Shown here piece after piece: positions 20,758 through 28,032 of a stretch of DNA of 64,000 nt. Where the stretch lies: contig NZ_RBXO01000001.1 of assembly GCF_003634935.1 (NCBI RefSeq), positions 3,745,501 to 3,809,500 on the forward strand, read 5' to 3'. Both the position numbers and the translations under genes were made by a program. This stretch comes from Saccharothrix australiensis. GTDB taxonomy: Bacteria; Actinomycetota; Actinomycetes; Mycobacteriales; Pseudonocardiaceae. The notes beneath the pieces were generated by a model. It worked only from the letters and a program-made list of their open reading frames with translations. It was not told the DNA's origin and searched no databases. The number at the start of each line of letters is the position of its first letter. The first letter of the stretch is position 1.

Positions 20758-20940
20758 ATGACGAGTGCCGAGGGGGGCATCTTGCGTTCACTCCTGGTCG
20801 GACTCCTGCTGTCCGCCGCGCTGGTAGGCGCGGTGGCTGCGCTCGGAGGCGGGGAGGAGGCCGGACAGCACCCGCGGTGGTCGCCCTCGCAGAACTCCTA
20901 TGTCGACGACGACCTGCCCCACGGTCGAATTCCGTGGTGA
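20758..20940 (+). CDS. Short signal-peptide-like protein coupled to sdpA; candidate peptide toxin precursor
   Basis: A frame of 60 residues. A hydrophobic stretch (LRSLLVGLLLSAALVGAVAA) is followed by a hydrophilic segment of about 35 residues ending HGRIPW. The ATG at 20758 has no clear ribosome-binding site; a TTG at 20782 has AGGGGGG five bases upstream and gives 52 residues starting right at the signal segment, so it may be the true start. The stop overlaps the sdpA start (GTGA, 20937-20940), which argues it is really translated. Classical SdpC is about 200 residues, so this is not a recognisable SdpC. Its place in front of sdpA and sdpB makes it a candidate for the peptide they mature. 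Function inferred from context only. Confidence 0.5.
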   Translation: MTSAEGGILRSLLVGLLLSAALVGAVAALGGGEEAGQHPRWSPSQNSYVDDDLPHGRIPW

Positions 20941-21509
20941 GTGGCCCCTCGACGAGCGCGGAGGCGAAGGCGGTCGGTTCGTTCCTGGTGACCATCACCA
21001 TCCTGCTCACCAGCATGGGCGTGAGCGCCCTGGACCTGCTCGGTGACGGCGTCCTGCCCGGCGCGGTGTCCGCCCGGCTCGGGGCCTACCGGGCGATCTG
21101 GCCGCAGAAGTGGTCCTTCTTCACGAACCTCGACGGCGAGTCGCCCGTGCCCTACCGGGTCGGGCCCGACCTCGGGCTCACCCCGCTGTACGGGCACCGG
21201 GTGTGGGACGAGCGGCTCGCCGGCCTGCGGCGGCACGACGACGCGCGGGAGGTCGAGACCAGGCGGCTCGCCCTCGCGGTGCCCGAGCGGTACTGGCAGG
21301 AGTGCGGCCGGCTGCGGTCCGGCCGGTGCGAGCGCGACCTCGCGCCCGACCTCGTCCACGAAGTGGACAACCCGGTCGCCCGGCCCGGTCTGTGCGGCCG
21401 GGTCGCCGTGGCCCTCGAACGGGTCGCCCCGCCCGCCCCGCGCACGATCGCGGACGGACCGCGGCAGGTGTTCCGGCTGGCGTTGCTGGACGTCCGGTGC
21501 CCGTCGTGA
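20937..21509 (+). CDS. sdpA: SdpA-family peptide-maturation protein
   Basis: A 190-residue protein with one N-terminal membrane segment (SFLVTITILLTSMGVSALDL) and an outside domain. WPQKWSFFTN (about residue 60), a GLRRHDDAREVE segment, a spaced Cys pair (WQECGRLRSGRC) and NPVARPGLCGRVAVALE resemble the SdpA family. In Bacillus subtilis, SdpA and SdpB are needed to turn pro-SdpC into the cannibalism toxin SDP. The start is GTG at 20937, overlapping the stop of the short peptide gene by 4 bp; the end overlaps sdpB by 4 bp. The three genes are translationally coupled. The assignment rests on motif pattern plus the SdpB neighbour. Confidence 0.68.
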   Translation: MSGPSTSAEAKAVGSFLVTITILLTSMGVSALDLLGDGVLPGAVSARLGAYRAIWPQKWSFFTNLDGESPVPYRVGPDLGLTPLYGHRVWDERLAGLRRHDDAREVETRRLALAVPERYWQECGRLRSGRCERDLAPDLVHEVDNPVARPGLCGRVAVALERVAPPAPRTIADGPRQVFRLALLDVRCPS

Positions 21510-22396
21510 TCGGCGCCGCGGCGCTGACGCGCGCGGTGGCGCGGTTCGAGCCGCGCGGCGCGGGGCTGTCGGTGGGTCGCGCGCTGCTCGCCGCGGCCCA
21601 GCTCGCGGTGCTGGTGTTCAACCAGGACGCGGACCTGTTCGTGGCGACCCGCGAGCACCCGACGGGCGTCGACTGCGGCGGCGTGCGCGCGGCGGCGCTG
21701 CCGTGCGCCACCGCCGACGCGCCGCTGGTGGGGCGGATCGCCGCCGTCGCGGTGCTGCTGGTCGTCGCGTCCGGCTACCGGCCCCGGTGGACGTGCGTGC
21801 CGCACTGGTACGTCACGGCCGGGCTGGCGATGACCATGCCGATGGCCAACGGCGGTGACAAGATCGCGCAGATCGCGACCATGCTGCTGGTGCCGCTGTG
21901 CCTGGGTGACGACCGGGTGTGGCAGTGGGGCCCGGTGGTCCGGCCGCTGGCGGCGAACTGGCGGGGCGTCGCGTTCGCGGCGCTGGTCGTGCTGCGCGGG
22001 CAGCTGTGCCTGGTCTACGCGTACGCGGGCCTGTCGAAGCTCGGCGATCCGCTGTGGCGGCAGGGCAGCGCGATGTCCGTGGTGTTCGCCGACCCGTACT
22101 TCGGGTTGGCGCGGGAGGTCCACGACCTCGTGGCGCCTGCGCTGTCCTGGTACTGGCCGATGGCCCTGCTGGGGTGGTCGGTGATCGCGGCGCAGCTGGT
22201 GATCGCGGTCGCCGTGCTCGGCGGGCCGCGCGCCCGCGCCCTGGCGTTCGCGCTGGGGCTCTGCCTGCACCTGGGTATCGCGCTGCTGATGAACCTGCCG
22301 CTGTTCACCCTCGCGGTGCTCGGGATGCTGGTCGTCGGGTGCGCTCCCACGAGGCGCTGGGACGCGGGGTCGGGCGTCCTGGAGCGGGCGCGCTGA
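21506..22396 (+). CDS. sdpB: SdpB-family membrane protein (HTTM-type)
   Basis: A 296-residue polytopic membrane protein with about seven hydrophobic helices. It has the SdpB/HTTM pattern of GLSVGRALLAAAQLAVLVFN at the start, GGDKIAQIATMLLVPLCLGD (about residues 115-134) and RGQLCLVYAYAGLSKLGDPLW (about 172), with the family Lys in SKL. HTTM relatives include vitamin-K-dependent gamma-carboxylases. SdpB acts with SdpA in the membrane to mature the SDP toxin. The start is the GTG at 21506 in a GTGA overlap with sdpA; a GTG three codons earlier is also in frame. No SdpR/SdpI immunity homologue is seen nearby. Confidence 0.75.
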   Translation: MIGAAALTRAVARFEPRGAGLSVGRALLAAAQLAVLVFNQDADLFVATREHPTGVDCGGVRAAALPCATADAPLVGRIAAVAVLLVVASGYRPRWTCVPHWYVTAGLAMTMPMANGGDKIAQIATMLLVPLCLGDDRVWQWGPVVRPLAANWRGVAFAALVVLRGQLCLVYAYAGLSKLGDPLWRQGSAMSVVFADPYFGLAREVHDLVAPALSWYWPMALLGWSVIAAQLVIAVAVLGGPRARALAFALGLCLHLGIALLMNLPLFTLAVLGMLVVGCAPTRRWDAGSGVLERAR

Positions 22397-22578
22397 CCCG
22401 GCCGCCCCGCCTGTTTGTCCACAAAGGACTGTTCCGGCCGGTGGCGAGTGGTCGACGGCGAGTAGTCGTCAGGTACTCGACTGGTAGTGGTGGCCGGGAT
22501 GATCCAGGGTGCCCACTCCTGCGACTTCGGGGGTCGTGGTTCGGCGTTGTGCCGTGGGACGACGAGGAGTGCGACAAC
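22397..22578. promoter_or_regulatory. Leader and likely promoter of the StrR-type gene
   Basis: A 182-bp gap between sdpB and the StrR-family gene. It contains an inverted repeat CGAGTA-N9-TACTCG (22459-22464 and 22474-22479) flanked by GTCGA (22451) and TCGAC (22477), and a small TTTGT-CC-ACAAA hairpin near 22414. It does not contain the GTGCAAC-type box found elsewhere in the cluster. The inverted repeat may be a regulator site; unproven. Confidence 0.35.
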
Positions 22579-23565
22579 GTGATCGAACGCAATCGCAGTG
22601 GAGACAAGGAGAACGCGCTCGACGGCCTGTCCCCGGCCGTCGACGTGCCCGTGGAGGTGCTGCTGCCCGCCGACTCACCCCGGCTCGACGGTGAGAGCGA
22701 CGAGCACGTCCGGATGCTCGCGGCGATCGAGGGGCCGCTGCCGCCGATCATCGTGCACCGGCCGACGATGCGCGTCATCGACGGCATGCACCGCGTGCGG
22801 GCGGCGTTGCTGCGCGGTGACGGCGAGGTGGCCGCGCGGTTCTACGACGGTGACGAGGAGTCCGCCTTCGTCCGGGCGGTCAAGGCGAACGTCACGCACG
22901 GCCTGCCGCTCAGCCAGGCGGACCGGGAGGCCGCCGCGCGGCGGATCATCGGCTCGCACCCGGAGTGGTCCGACCGCTCGATCGCCGCGGCCACCGGGAT
23001 GGCGGCGGAGACCGTCGCCGCGCTGCGCCGCCGGTCGGGTGACCGCGCGGCCCAGCCGATCGCGCGCATCGGCCGTGACGGCCGGGTGCGGCCCCTGAGC
23101 AGCGCCGAGGGCCGTCGCAAGGCGGGCGAGCTGTTCGCCGACCGGCCCGGCGCGACGCTGCGCGAGGTCGCCAGGGCCGCCGGCATCTCGGTCGGCACGG
23201 CGCGGGACGTCCGGGACCGCGTGCGCCGGGGCGAGGACCCGCTGCCGGACCGGGTGCGGGAGCGGGAGGCGGGCGCGCCGACCCCGCCGACCGCGCTGTG
23301 CGCCGCGCCCGCGCTGCCCGACGGCGACTTCGCGCGGCTGCTCGACAACCTGCGGCGCGACCCGACGCTGCGCCTGACCGAGTCGGGGCGCGCCCTGCTC
23401 CGGCTGCTGACCGTGCAGGCGATGCGCCCGGAGGACTGGGGCCTGCTCGTCCGCGCCACGCCCGCCCACTGCCTGCCGGCGCTGTCGAAGCTGGCCAGGG
23501 GCTGCGCCGACAAGTGGGCCCAGCTGGCGGAGGAGTTCGACGAGCGCGCCCGCGCCACGGCGTGA
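22579..23565 (+). CDS. StrR-family ParB/Srx-type pathway activator
   Basis: A 328-residue regulator starting MIERNRSGDKENALDGLSPA. This is close to the start of StrR-type activators of streptomycin- and glycopeptide-class clusters (StrR, Bbr, Tei15 as recalled). It has a ParB/sulfiredoxin-like N-terminal domain (PPIIVHRPTMRVIDGMHRVR, about residues 55-75) and a central helix-turn-helix (SDRSIAAATGMAAETVAALRRR). A second HTH-like stretch (LREVARAAGISVGTARDVRD) and a helical C-terminus (KLARGCADKWAQLAEEFDER) follow. The GTG at 22579 has GAGGAG about 9 bases upstream. StrR proteins bind 9 bp - N11 - 9 bp inverted repeats; two such sites occur in this window (34759 and 50433), so it probably activates the adjacent NRPS cluster. 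Confidence 0.88.
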   Translation: MIERNRSGDKENALDGLSPAVDVPVEVLLPADSPRLDGESDEHVRMLAAIEGPLPPIIVHRPTMRVIDGMHRVRAALLRGDGEVAARFYDGDEESAFVRAVKANVTHGLPLSQADREAAARRIIGSHPEWSDRSIAAATGMAAETVAALRRRSGDRAAQPIARIGRDGRVRPLSSAEGRRKAGELFADRPGATLREVARAAGISVGTARDVRDRVRRGEDPLPDRVREREAGAPTPPTALCAAPALPDGDFARLLDNLRRDPTLRLTESGRALLRLLTVQAMRPEDWGLLVRATPAHCLPALSKLARGCADKWAQLAEEFDERARATA

Positions 23566-23745
23566 CCCGCGTGCCGTGCGGACGGGCCGCGACTCGTCCG
23601 CACGGCACGCTGGCGCGGGGTCCCGACGCGCCGGGGCTCGCGGCGCGGCGACGCCGAGGCGCGCGTCGGGTCGCTCGGGTCACAGCGGTGTGACGCCGGT
23701 GTCGGGTCCCGCACCGGCCTGGTGCCGAGGTGCGCGTCAGGTCGG

Positions 23746-23836
23746 TGCCGGACCCTCTGTGCCGGACCCTTCGCGTCGGACCCTCTGTGCCGGACCCTTC
23801 GCGTCGGACCCTCTGTGCCGGACCCTCTGTGCCGGA
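23746..23836. repeat. CGGACCCT tandem repeat array between convergent genes
   Basis: Six copies of CGGACCCT with alternating tails (CTGTGC, TCGCGT) run from 23749 to about 23826, giving a 28-bp higher-order unit present twice; a seventh copy is mutated (CGGATCTC). The array lies in the 278-bp gap between the StrR-type gene and the convergent ferredoxin reductase gene. No spacer diversity, so not CRISPR. Confidence 0.75.
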
Positions 23837-23843
23837 TCTCGGG

Positions 23844-25046
23844 TCAGGCCGACAACGGCGCCTTCAGCGGTGACTCCGGGCTGAACGGCACCGCGTGGTC
23901 GGCGGCGGACCCGAGCAGGCGACGAGCCGCGACGTGGTCGGCGGTGTGGCCGACCGTCTCCACCGCCACCAGCCGCGACCCCGCGACCCGGAACACCGTC
24001 AACCCCTTCTCCGTCGGCCGCGCGACAGCGTCGTCGGCGGGCCGCGCGAGACCCACGACCTGCACCCGCGCGCCGTGCTGCGTGGTCCAGAACCGGGGCA
24101 GCGCCCGGTACGGGTCGGTCTCCCCGGTCAGGTGGCCGGCCACGAACCGGGCCTGGTCCACGGCGTTCTGCACCGACTCCAGCCGCACCCGCCCGCGCGG
24201 GGTCGGGTGGCTCGCGCAGTCCCCGATCGCGTACACGGCCGGGTTCGCCGTCCGCAGCCACGCGTCGACCAGCACCCCGTCGGCGGTGGGCAGGCCGCAC
24301 GCCGCCGCGAGGTCCGTCGCCGGCCGGACGCCCGCGCCCACCACCACGAGGTCCGCGGGCAGCCGCGCGCCGGACGCCGTCACCACGGACCGCACCCGGT
24401 GGTCGCCGTCCAGCCGCACGGCCGTGTCGCCGAGCAGCACGCGGACGCCCCGGTCGCGGTGCCGGGCCAGCAGGTCCGCCGCGACCTCGGCGGACAGCGC
24501 GCGCCCCAGCAGCCGGGGACCCACCTCCAGCACCGTCACGTGCGCGCCCGCCGACGCCGCCGACGCCACCTCCAGGCCGGTGAACCCGCCGCCCAGCACG
24601 ACGACGTGCTCGGCGGTCCGCAACCGCTCCCGCACCTCCACCGCGTCGGCCAGGGTGCGCAGCGGGCACACGCCCGCGAGCACCGCGCCGGGCACCGGCA
24701 GCGTCCGGGCGACCGAGCCGGTGGCCAGCACGAGGTGGTCCCAGCCCAGGACGACGCCCGCGCGGGTGCGGACGGTGCGGGCCGCCTGGTCGACCGACTC
24801 CACCGGGTCGCCGGTGCGCAGCCGGACGTCCAGCCGCTCGTAGGCGTGCGCCGGGCGCAGCGGCAGCGCGTCCTCGTCGGCGGAACCGGCGAGGTAGTCC
24901 TTCGACAGGGGCGGTCGCTGGTAGGGCAGGTCCGGCTCCGCGCCGACGACCGTGATCGCGCCCGCGTGCCCGCGCTCCCGCAGGGACACCGCGACCTGCG
25001 CGCCCGCCTGGCCCGCGCCGACCACGACGACCCGCCCGTCGCTCAC
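23844..25046 (-). CDS. FAD-dependent NAD(P)H-ferredoxin reductase
   Basis: A 400-residue two-dinucleotide-binding flavoprotein of the putidaredoxin-reductase type. The N-terminal FAD motif is VVVVGAGQAGAQVAVSLRERG, given in part as VVGAGQAGAQVAVSLRE. DLPYQRPPLSKDYL is the family loop, the NAD(P)H motif is VVLGGGFTGLEVASAA (about residue 150), and YAIGDCA near 275 closes the second FAD contact. It passes electrons from NAD(P)H to the adjacent ferredoxin for the P450. The start GTG at 25046 overlaps the ferredoxin stop (GTGA), so the two are translationally coupled. Last gene of the minus-strand P450/amidinotransferase operon. Confidence 0.9.
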   Translation of the reverse strand: MSDGRVVVVGAGQAGAQVAVSLRERGHAGAITVVGAEPDLPYQRPPLSKDYLAGSADEDALPLRPAHAYERLDVRLRTGDPVESVDQAARTVRTRAGVVLGWDHLVLATGSVARTLPVPGAVLAGVCPLRTLADAVEVRERLRTAEHVVVLGGGFTGLEVASAASAGAHVTVLEVGPRLLGRALSAEVAADLLARHRDRGVRVLLGDTAVRLDGDHRVRSVVTASGARLPADLVVVGAGVRPATDLAAACGLPTADGVLVDAWLRTANPAVYAIGDCASHPTPRGRVRLESVQNAVDQARFVAGHLTGETDPYRALPRFWTTQHGARVQVVGLARPADDAVARPTEKGLTVFRVAGSRLVAVETVGHTADHVAARRLLGSAADHAVPFSPESPLKAPLSA

Positions 25047-25366
25047 AGCTGCTCCTCGGGCAGGTGGACGGTCAACCCGTCGAGGTCGTCGTCCACCACG
25101 ACGCAGCACGACAGCCTGCTCGCGGCGGTGCGCGGCGACGCGGTGGCCTCCAGCATCTCGTCCTCGTCCGGCGAGACCGGGCCGAGCCGGTCGGCGTCGG
25201 CCTCGTCGACGTAGACGTGGCAGGTGGCGCACATGGTGTTGCCACCGCACTCGGCGACGATGCCCGCCACGTCGTGGCGGATCGCGCCCTGCATCACGCT
25301 CGTGCCCGCGGCGACGTCCACGGTGTGGCGCGTGCCGTCCGGCCGCACGTAAACGATCTTCGGCAT
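25043..25366 (-). CDS. [2Fe-2S] adrenodoxin-type ferredoxin
   Basis: A 107-residue ferredoxin with cluster ligands Cys40, Cys46, Cys49 (AECGGNTMCATCHVYVDE) and Cys87 (SRLSC), the Cx5Cx2C...C pattern of putidaredoxin/adrenodoxin-type proteins. It accepts electrons from the overlapping reductase and should feed the P450 upstream in the operon. Together the three make a complete class I P450 electron chain, unusual in actinomycete clusters, where ferredoxins are more often 3Fe-4S types and reductases are encoded elsewhere. ATG start at 25366. Confidence 0.92.
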   Translation of the reverse strand: MPKIVYVRPDGTRHTVDVAAGTSVMQGAIRHDVAGIVAECGGNTMCATCHVYVDEADADRLGPVSPDEDEMLEATASPRTAASRLSCCVVVDDDLDGLTVHLPEEQL

Positions 25367-25400
25367 CCGCCGCTCCCTCGAAACCCGGTGTCGGACCTTC

Positions 25401-25501
25401 GCCGCCCTCGGCCGCCGTCCTCAGCCGCCGCCCTCGGCCGCCGTCCTCAGCCGCCGCCCTCGGCCGCCGTCCTCAGCCGCCGCCCTCGGCCGCCGCCCTC
25501 A
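25401..25501. repeat. 26-bp tandem repeat ending at the P450 stop codon
   Basis: A 26-bp unit (GCCGCCGCCCTCGGCCGCCG followed by TCCTCA) occurs 3.9 times at 25401-25423 (short by 3 bp), 25424-25449, 25450-25475 and 25476-25501. Only one or two bases differ between copies. Each copy ends in TCA, which is TGA on the minus strand; the last TCA is the stop codon of the P450 gene. The array fills most of the 132-bp gap between the P450 and ferredoxin genes, which are otherwise tightly packed. Confidence 0.85.
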
Positions 25502-26674
25502 GCGCACCGTCACGTGCAGCCGCTCGATCTTGCGCAGCATGTTGTTGGTGAGCCGGCGCACCTCGCCGATCTCGAACCGCTCCACGCGCCGCGCCAGCGC
25601 GGCGAGCACCGCCTTGATCTCCAGCCGGGCCAGCCGCTGGCCGAGGCACGCGTGTTCGCCGTGGCCGAAGCCGACGTGGTCCACGGGCGCGCGCCGGACG
25701 TCCATGCGCTCCGGGTCGGGCCACTTGCGCTCGTCGCGGTTGGCCGACCCGTACATGACCAGCACCCGCGCGCCGGCGGGTACCACCGTGCCGCCCAGCT
25801 CCACGTCGCGGGTGGCCACGCGGCTGAAGTACGGCGTCGGCGTCTCCAGCCGCACCACCTCGTTCACCGCGTGCGGCAGCAGCGCGGGGTCCTCCCGCAC
25901 CAGCCGCCACTGGTCGGGGTTGCGGCCGAACAGCCAGATGGCGCTGGTCATGGCCGCGATCGTGGTGTCCAGCGCCGGGCCCCAGTAGTCGATCAGCAGG
26001 GCCGGGCACTTCTCGACCGGCACCTCGCCCGCCGCCGCGGCGCGGTACACGCCCTCGGCCCACCCGCCGGGCAGCAGCCGGCCAGGCAGCCCCGGGTCGT
26101 AGGAGTAGGCCACGGCCTCCTCCAGCACCGGCAGCGCGGCACGCGCCCGCGCGTTCATCGGGCCGGCCGAGTCGAAGGCCGCCGCCGCCCACGCGAGCAT
26201 CCGCTCGCGGCCCTCCTCGGGCAGCCCCACCTGGTGGGACACGATCGACAGCGGCAGGTGCGGCGCGAGTTCGGCGGCGGCGTCGAACGAGCCGCGCGCC
26301 ACGAGCCGCTCCACCACCTCCTCCGCCGCCACGCGGAACGGCTCCTCCAACCGCTTCAGCGCCCGCGGCGTGAGCGGGCGGCCGACCACGGTCCGCTGCG
26401 CGACGTGCTCGGGCGGGTCCGTGTGCAGCGTCGCGCCGGCCTGGGCCCGGTTCAGGGTGTCGTTGAGCATGACGCCCCGCGCCGAGGAGAACGTCCGCCA
26501 GTCGGCCAGCGCCGCCCGCGTCTCCGCGTAACGCGGCAGGGCGTAGAAGTCCGGCTCGCGCAGCCGCACGACCGGTCCGGTCTCCCGCATCCGCGCCCAC
26601 AGCGGGTACGGGTCGTGCAGCGCCTCGTCGGACCACAGGTCGAGGTCCAGCACCGGTGCGTCGCGGTGGGACAT
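25499..26674 (-). CDS. Cytochrome P450
   Basis: A 391-residue soluble bacterial P450. The heme-ligand loop FGHGEHACLGQRLARLE has the Cys near residue 343, and the ExxR motif is EVVRLETP. The oxygen-binding I-helix reads YWGPALDTTIAAMT, an atypical version of the usual AGxDT motif with LDTT in place. The N-terminal pattern (DLWSDEALHDPYPLWARMRE) resembles P450s that take small aromatic acids with a [2Fe-2S] ferredoxin, such as the CYP199 type. With its own ferredoxin and reductase behind it, it likely hydroxylates a precursor amino acid or the assembled peptide; the substrate is unknown. ATG start; lies 49 bp behind the aminotransferase. Confidence 0.9.
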   Translation of the reverse strand: MSHRDAPVLDLDLWSDEALHDPYPLWARMRETGPVVRLREPDFYALPRYAETRAALADWRTFSSARGVMLNDTLNRAQAGATLHTDPPEHVAQRTVVGRPLTPRALKRLEEPFRVAAEEVVERLVARGSFDAAAELAPHLPLSIVSHQVGLPEEGRERMLAWAAAAFDSAGPMNARARAALPVLEEAVAYSYDPGLPGRLLPGGWAEGVYRAAAAGEVPVEKCPALLIDYWGPALDTTIAAMTSAIWLFGRNPDQWRLVREDPALLPHAVNEVVRLETPTPYFSRVATRDVELGGTVVPAGARVLVMYGSANRDERKWPDPERMDVRRAPVDHVGFGHGEHACLGQRLARLEIKAVLAALARRVERFEIGEVRRLTNNMLRKIERLHVTVR

Positions 26675-26723
26675 GGGGTGTGCTCCCGTCTCCGTGTCGT
26701 CGTCAGCCGCCCTGGCCGTGTCG

Positions 26724-28016
26724 TCAGCCGCCCAGGCCGCGCAGGAAGTCGGCGAGTCGCCGCACGCCCTCCTCGATCTCCTCGGGGGTGAGGAAGCTGC
26801 ACGACAGGCGGATCTCGTCGGTGCCCGCGCCGGCGAGGTGGAACTGCGACATCGGCGTCCACAGCACGCCGTACTTCGACGCGGAGGTCTCCATCAGGCG
26901 CGCGTCCGCCTTGACCGGCAGGCGCATCCGCACGAAGAACCCGCCGGTGGGGCGGTTCCACGTCACGGCGGGCAGGCCGTCGCCGGGCACGATCTCGCGC
27001 TCCAGCGCCGCCAGCAGCAGCCGCAGGTTTCGCCGGTACAGCTCGGCCTTCGGGCGGCCCAGCTCGACCAGGGAACCGCCGTGCGCCAGCAGCATCCCGC
27101 CGACCACGGCCTGGCCGACCGCGGGCGTGTGCAGGCTGATCATGCCCTTGAGGGCGGCCAGGTCGTCGGCCAGCAGCCCGGTCGCGCCGTCGCGGCGCAC
27201 CGGCTGGTCGGCCACCACGTACCCGACGCGCGCGCCGGGCAGCGCGATCTTGGAGAACGTGCCGAGCAGCACCACGCGACCGGTGGTGTCGAGCTGCTTG
27301 AGCATCGGCAGCGCCGCGCCCGGCTCGGCGGTGAACGCGTAGGTGGTGTCCTCGACCAGCAGGAAGTCCTCGGCCTCGGCCAGGTCCAGCAGGCGTCGCC
27401 GCGTCGCGAGGTCGAGCACCGTGCCCGACGGGTTCGCGTGGTCCGGCGCGACGTACAGGGCGCGGACGCGCTTGCCGCGCGACCGGGCGTCGGCGCACGC
27501 GCGGGCCAGGCCGTCGAGGTCGAGGCCGCCGTCGACCTCGGCCACCGGCACCAACTCCGCGTCCACCAGCCGCGCCGCGCCGCTGAAGCCGATGAAGCAC
27601 GGGTCCACGGCCGCGAACAGGTCGTCGGCGTCCCGGCGCAACGCGCGCAGCAGCAACAGCATGGCCTCCTGCGCGCCGACCGTGACGACGACCCCGCCGC
27701 GCGGCGTCGCCAGCCCGAAGTCCCGGCGCAGCGCCTCCGCGATCAGGCCGGTGACCAGGCCCTTGCCCGGACCGTACTCGTAGAGCGCGGTGCGGGCCGC
27801 CGCGTCGGACAGGCCCTCGTCGGCCCTCAGGTGCTCCAGGAAGCGCTCGACGTGGGCCGTGGCGTCGAAGTGCTCGGCGAACGCCGGGTTGGGCGCGCCC
27901 GGCGCGAAGGAGATCGCGTCGGGGTAGCGGCTCATGACGGAGGTGTGGAACACCGGGACGCTGAGCACGGGGTCGCGCAGGGAGGCGTGCAGCAGGTGGT
28001 GGTCGACCGTGGTCAC
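26724..28016 (-). CDS. PLP-dependent aminotransferase of the HpgT/DpgT type
   Basis: A 430-residue fold-type I aminotransferase. YPDAISFAPGAPNP, TVGAQEAMLLLLRALRRDAD, VAPDHANPSGTVLDLATRRR, GTFSKIALPGARVGYVVADQ (PLP Lys near residue 258) and VLWTPMSQF closely follow (S)-3,5-dihydroxyphenylglycine/hydroxyphenylglycine transaminases of glycopeptide clusters. The genes that make the keto-acid partners (DpgA-D, HmaS, Hmo) are absent, so the substrate is probably a different 2-oxo acid. It is 16 bp behind the amidinotransferase, which suggests joint work on a guanidino or related non-standard amino acid. GTG start. Confidence 0.85.
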   Translation of the reverse strand: MTTVDHHLLHASLRDPVLSVPVFHTSVMSRYPDAISFAPGAPNPAFAEHFDATAHVERFLEHLRADEGLSDAAARTALYEYGPGKGLVTGLIAEALRRDFGLATPRGGVVVTVGAQEAMLLLLRALRRDADDLFAAVDPCFIGFSGAARLVDAELVPVAEVDGGLDLDGLARACADARSRGKRVRALYVAPDHANPSGTVLDLATRRRLLDLAEAEDFLLVEDTTYAFTAEPGAALPMLKQLDTTGRVVLLGTFSKIALPGARVGYVVADQPVRRDGATGLLADDLAALKGMISLHTPAVGQAVVGGMLLAHGGSLVELGRPKAELYRRNLRLLLAALEREIVPGDGLPAVTWNRPTGGFFVRMRLPVKADARLMETSASKYGVLWTPMSQFHLAGAGTDEIRLSCSFLTPEEIEEGVRRLADFLRGLGG

Positions 28017-28032
28017 AGTGGTTCCTCCTGGT

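Noticed and set aside
23746-25501. Possible CRISPR arrays at the tandem repeats near 23746 and 25401
   Set aside because: Units are contiguous without unique spacers and there are no cas genes.
22579-28016. A glycopeptide antibiotic cluster, suggested by the StrR-type and HpgT-like genes
   Set aside because: There are no seven-module NRPS, cross-linking P450 set, arylglycine genes, halogenase or VanHAX. The D-Ala-D-Ala-ligase-like gene at 53166 lacks vanH/vanX partners.
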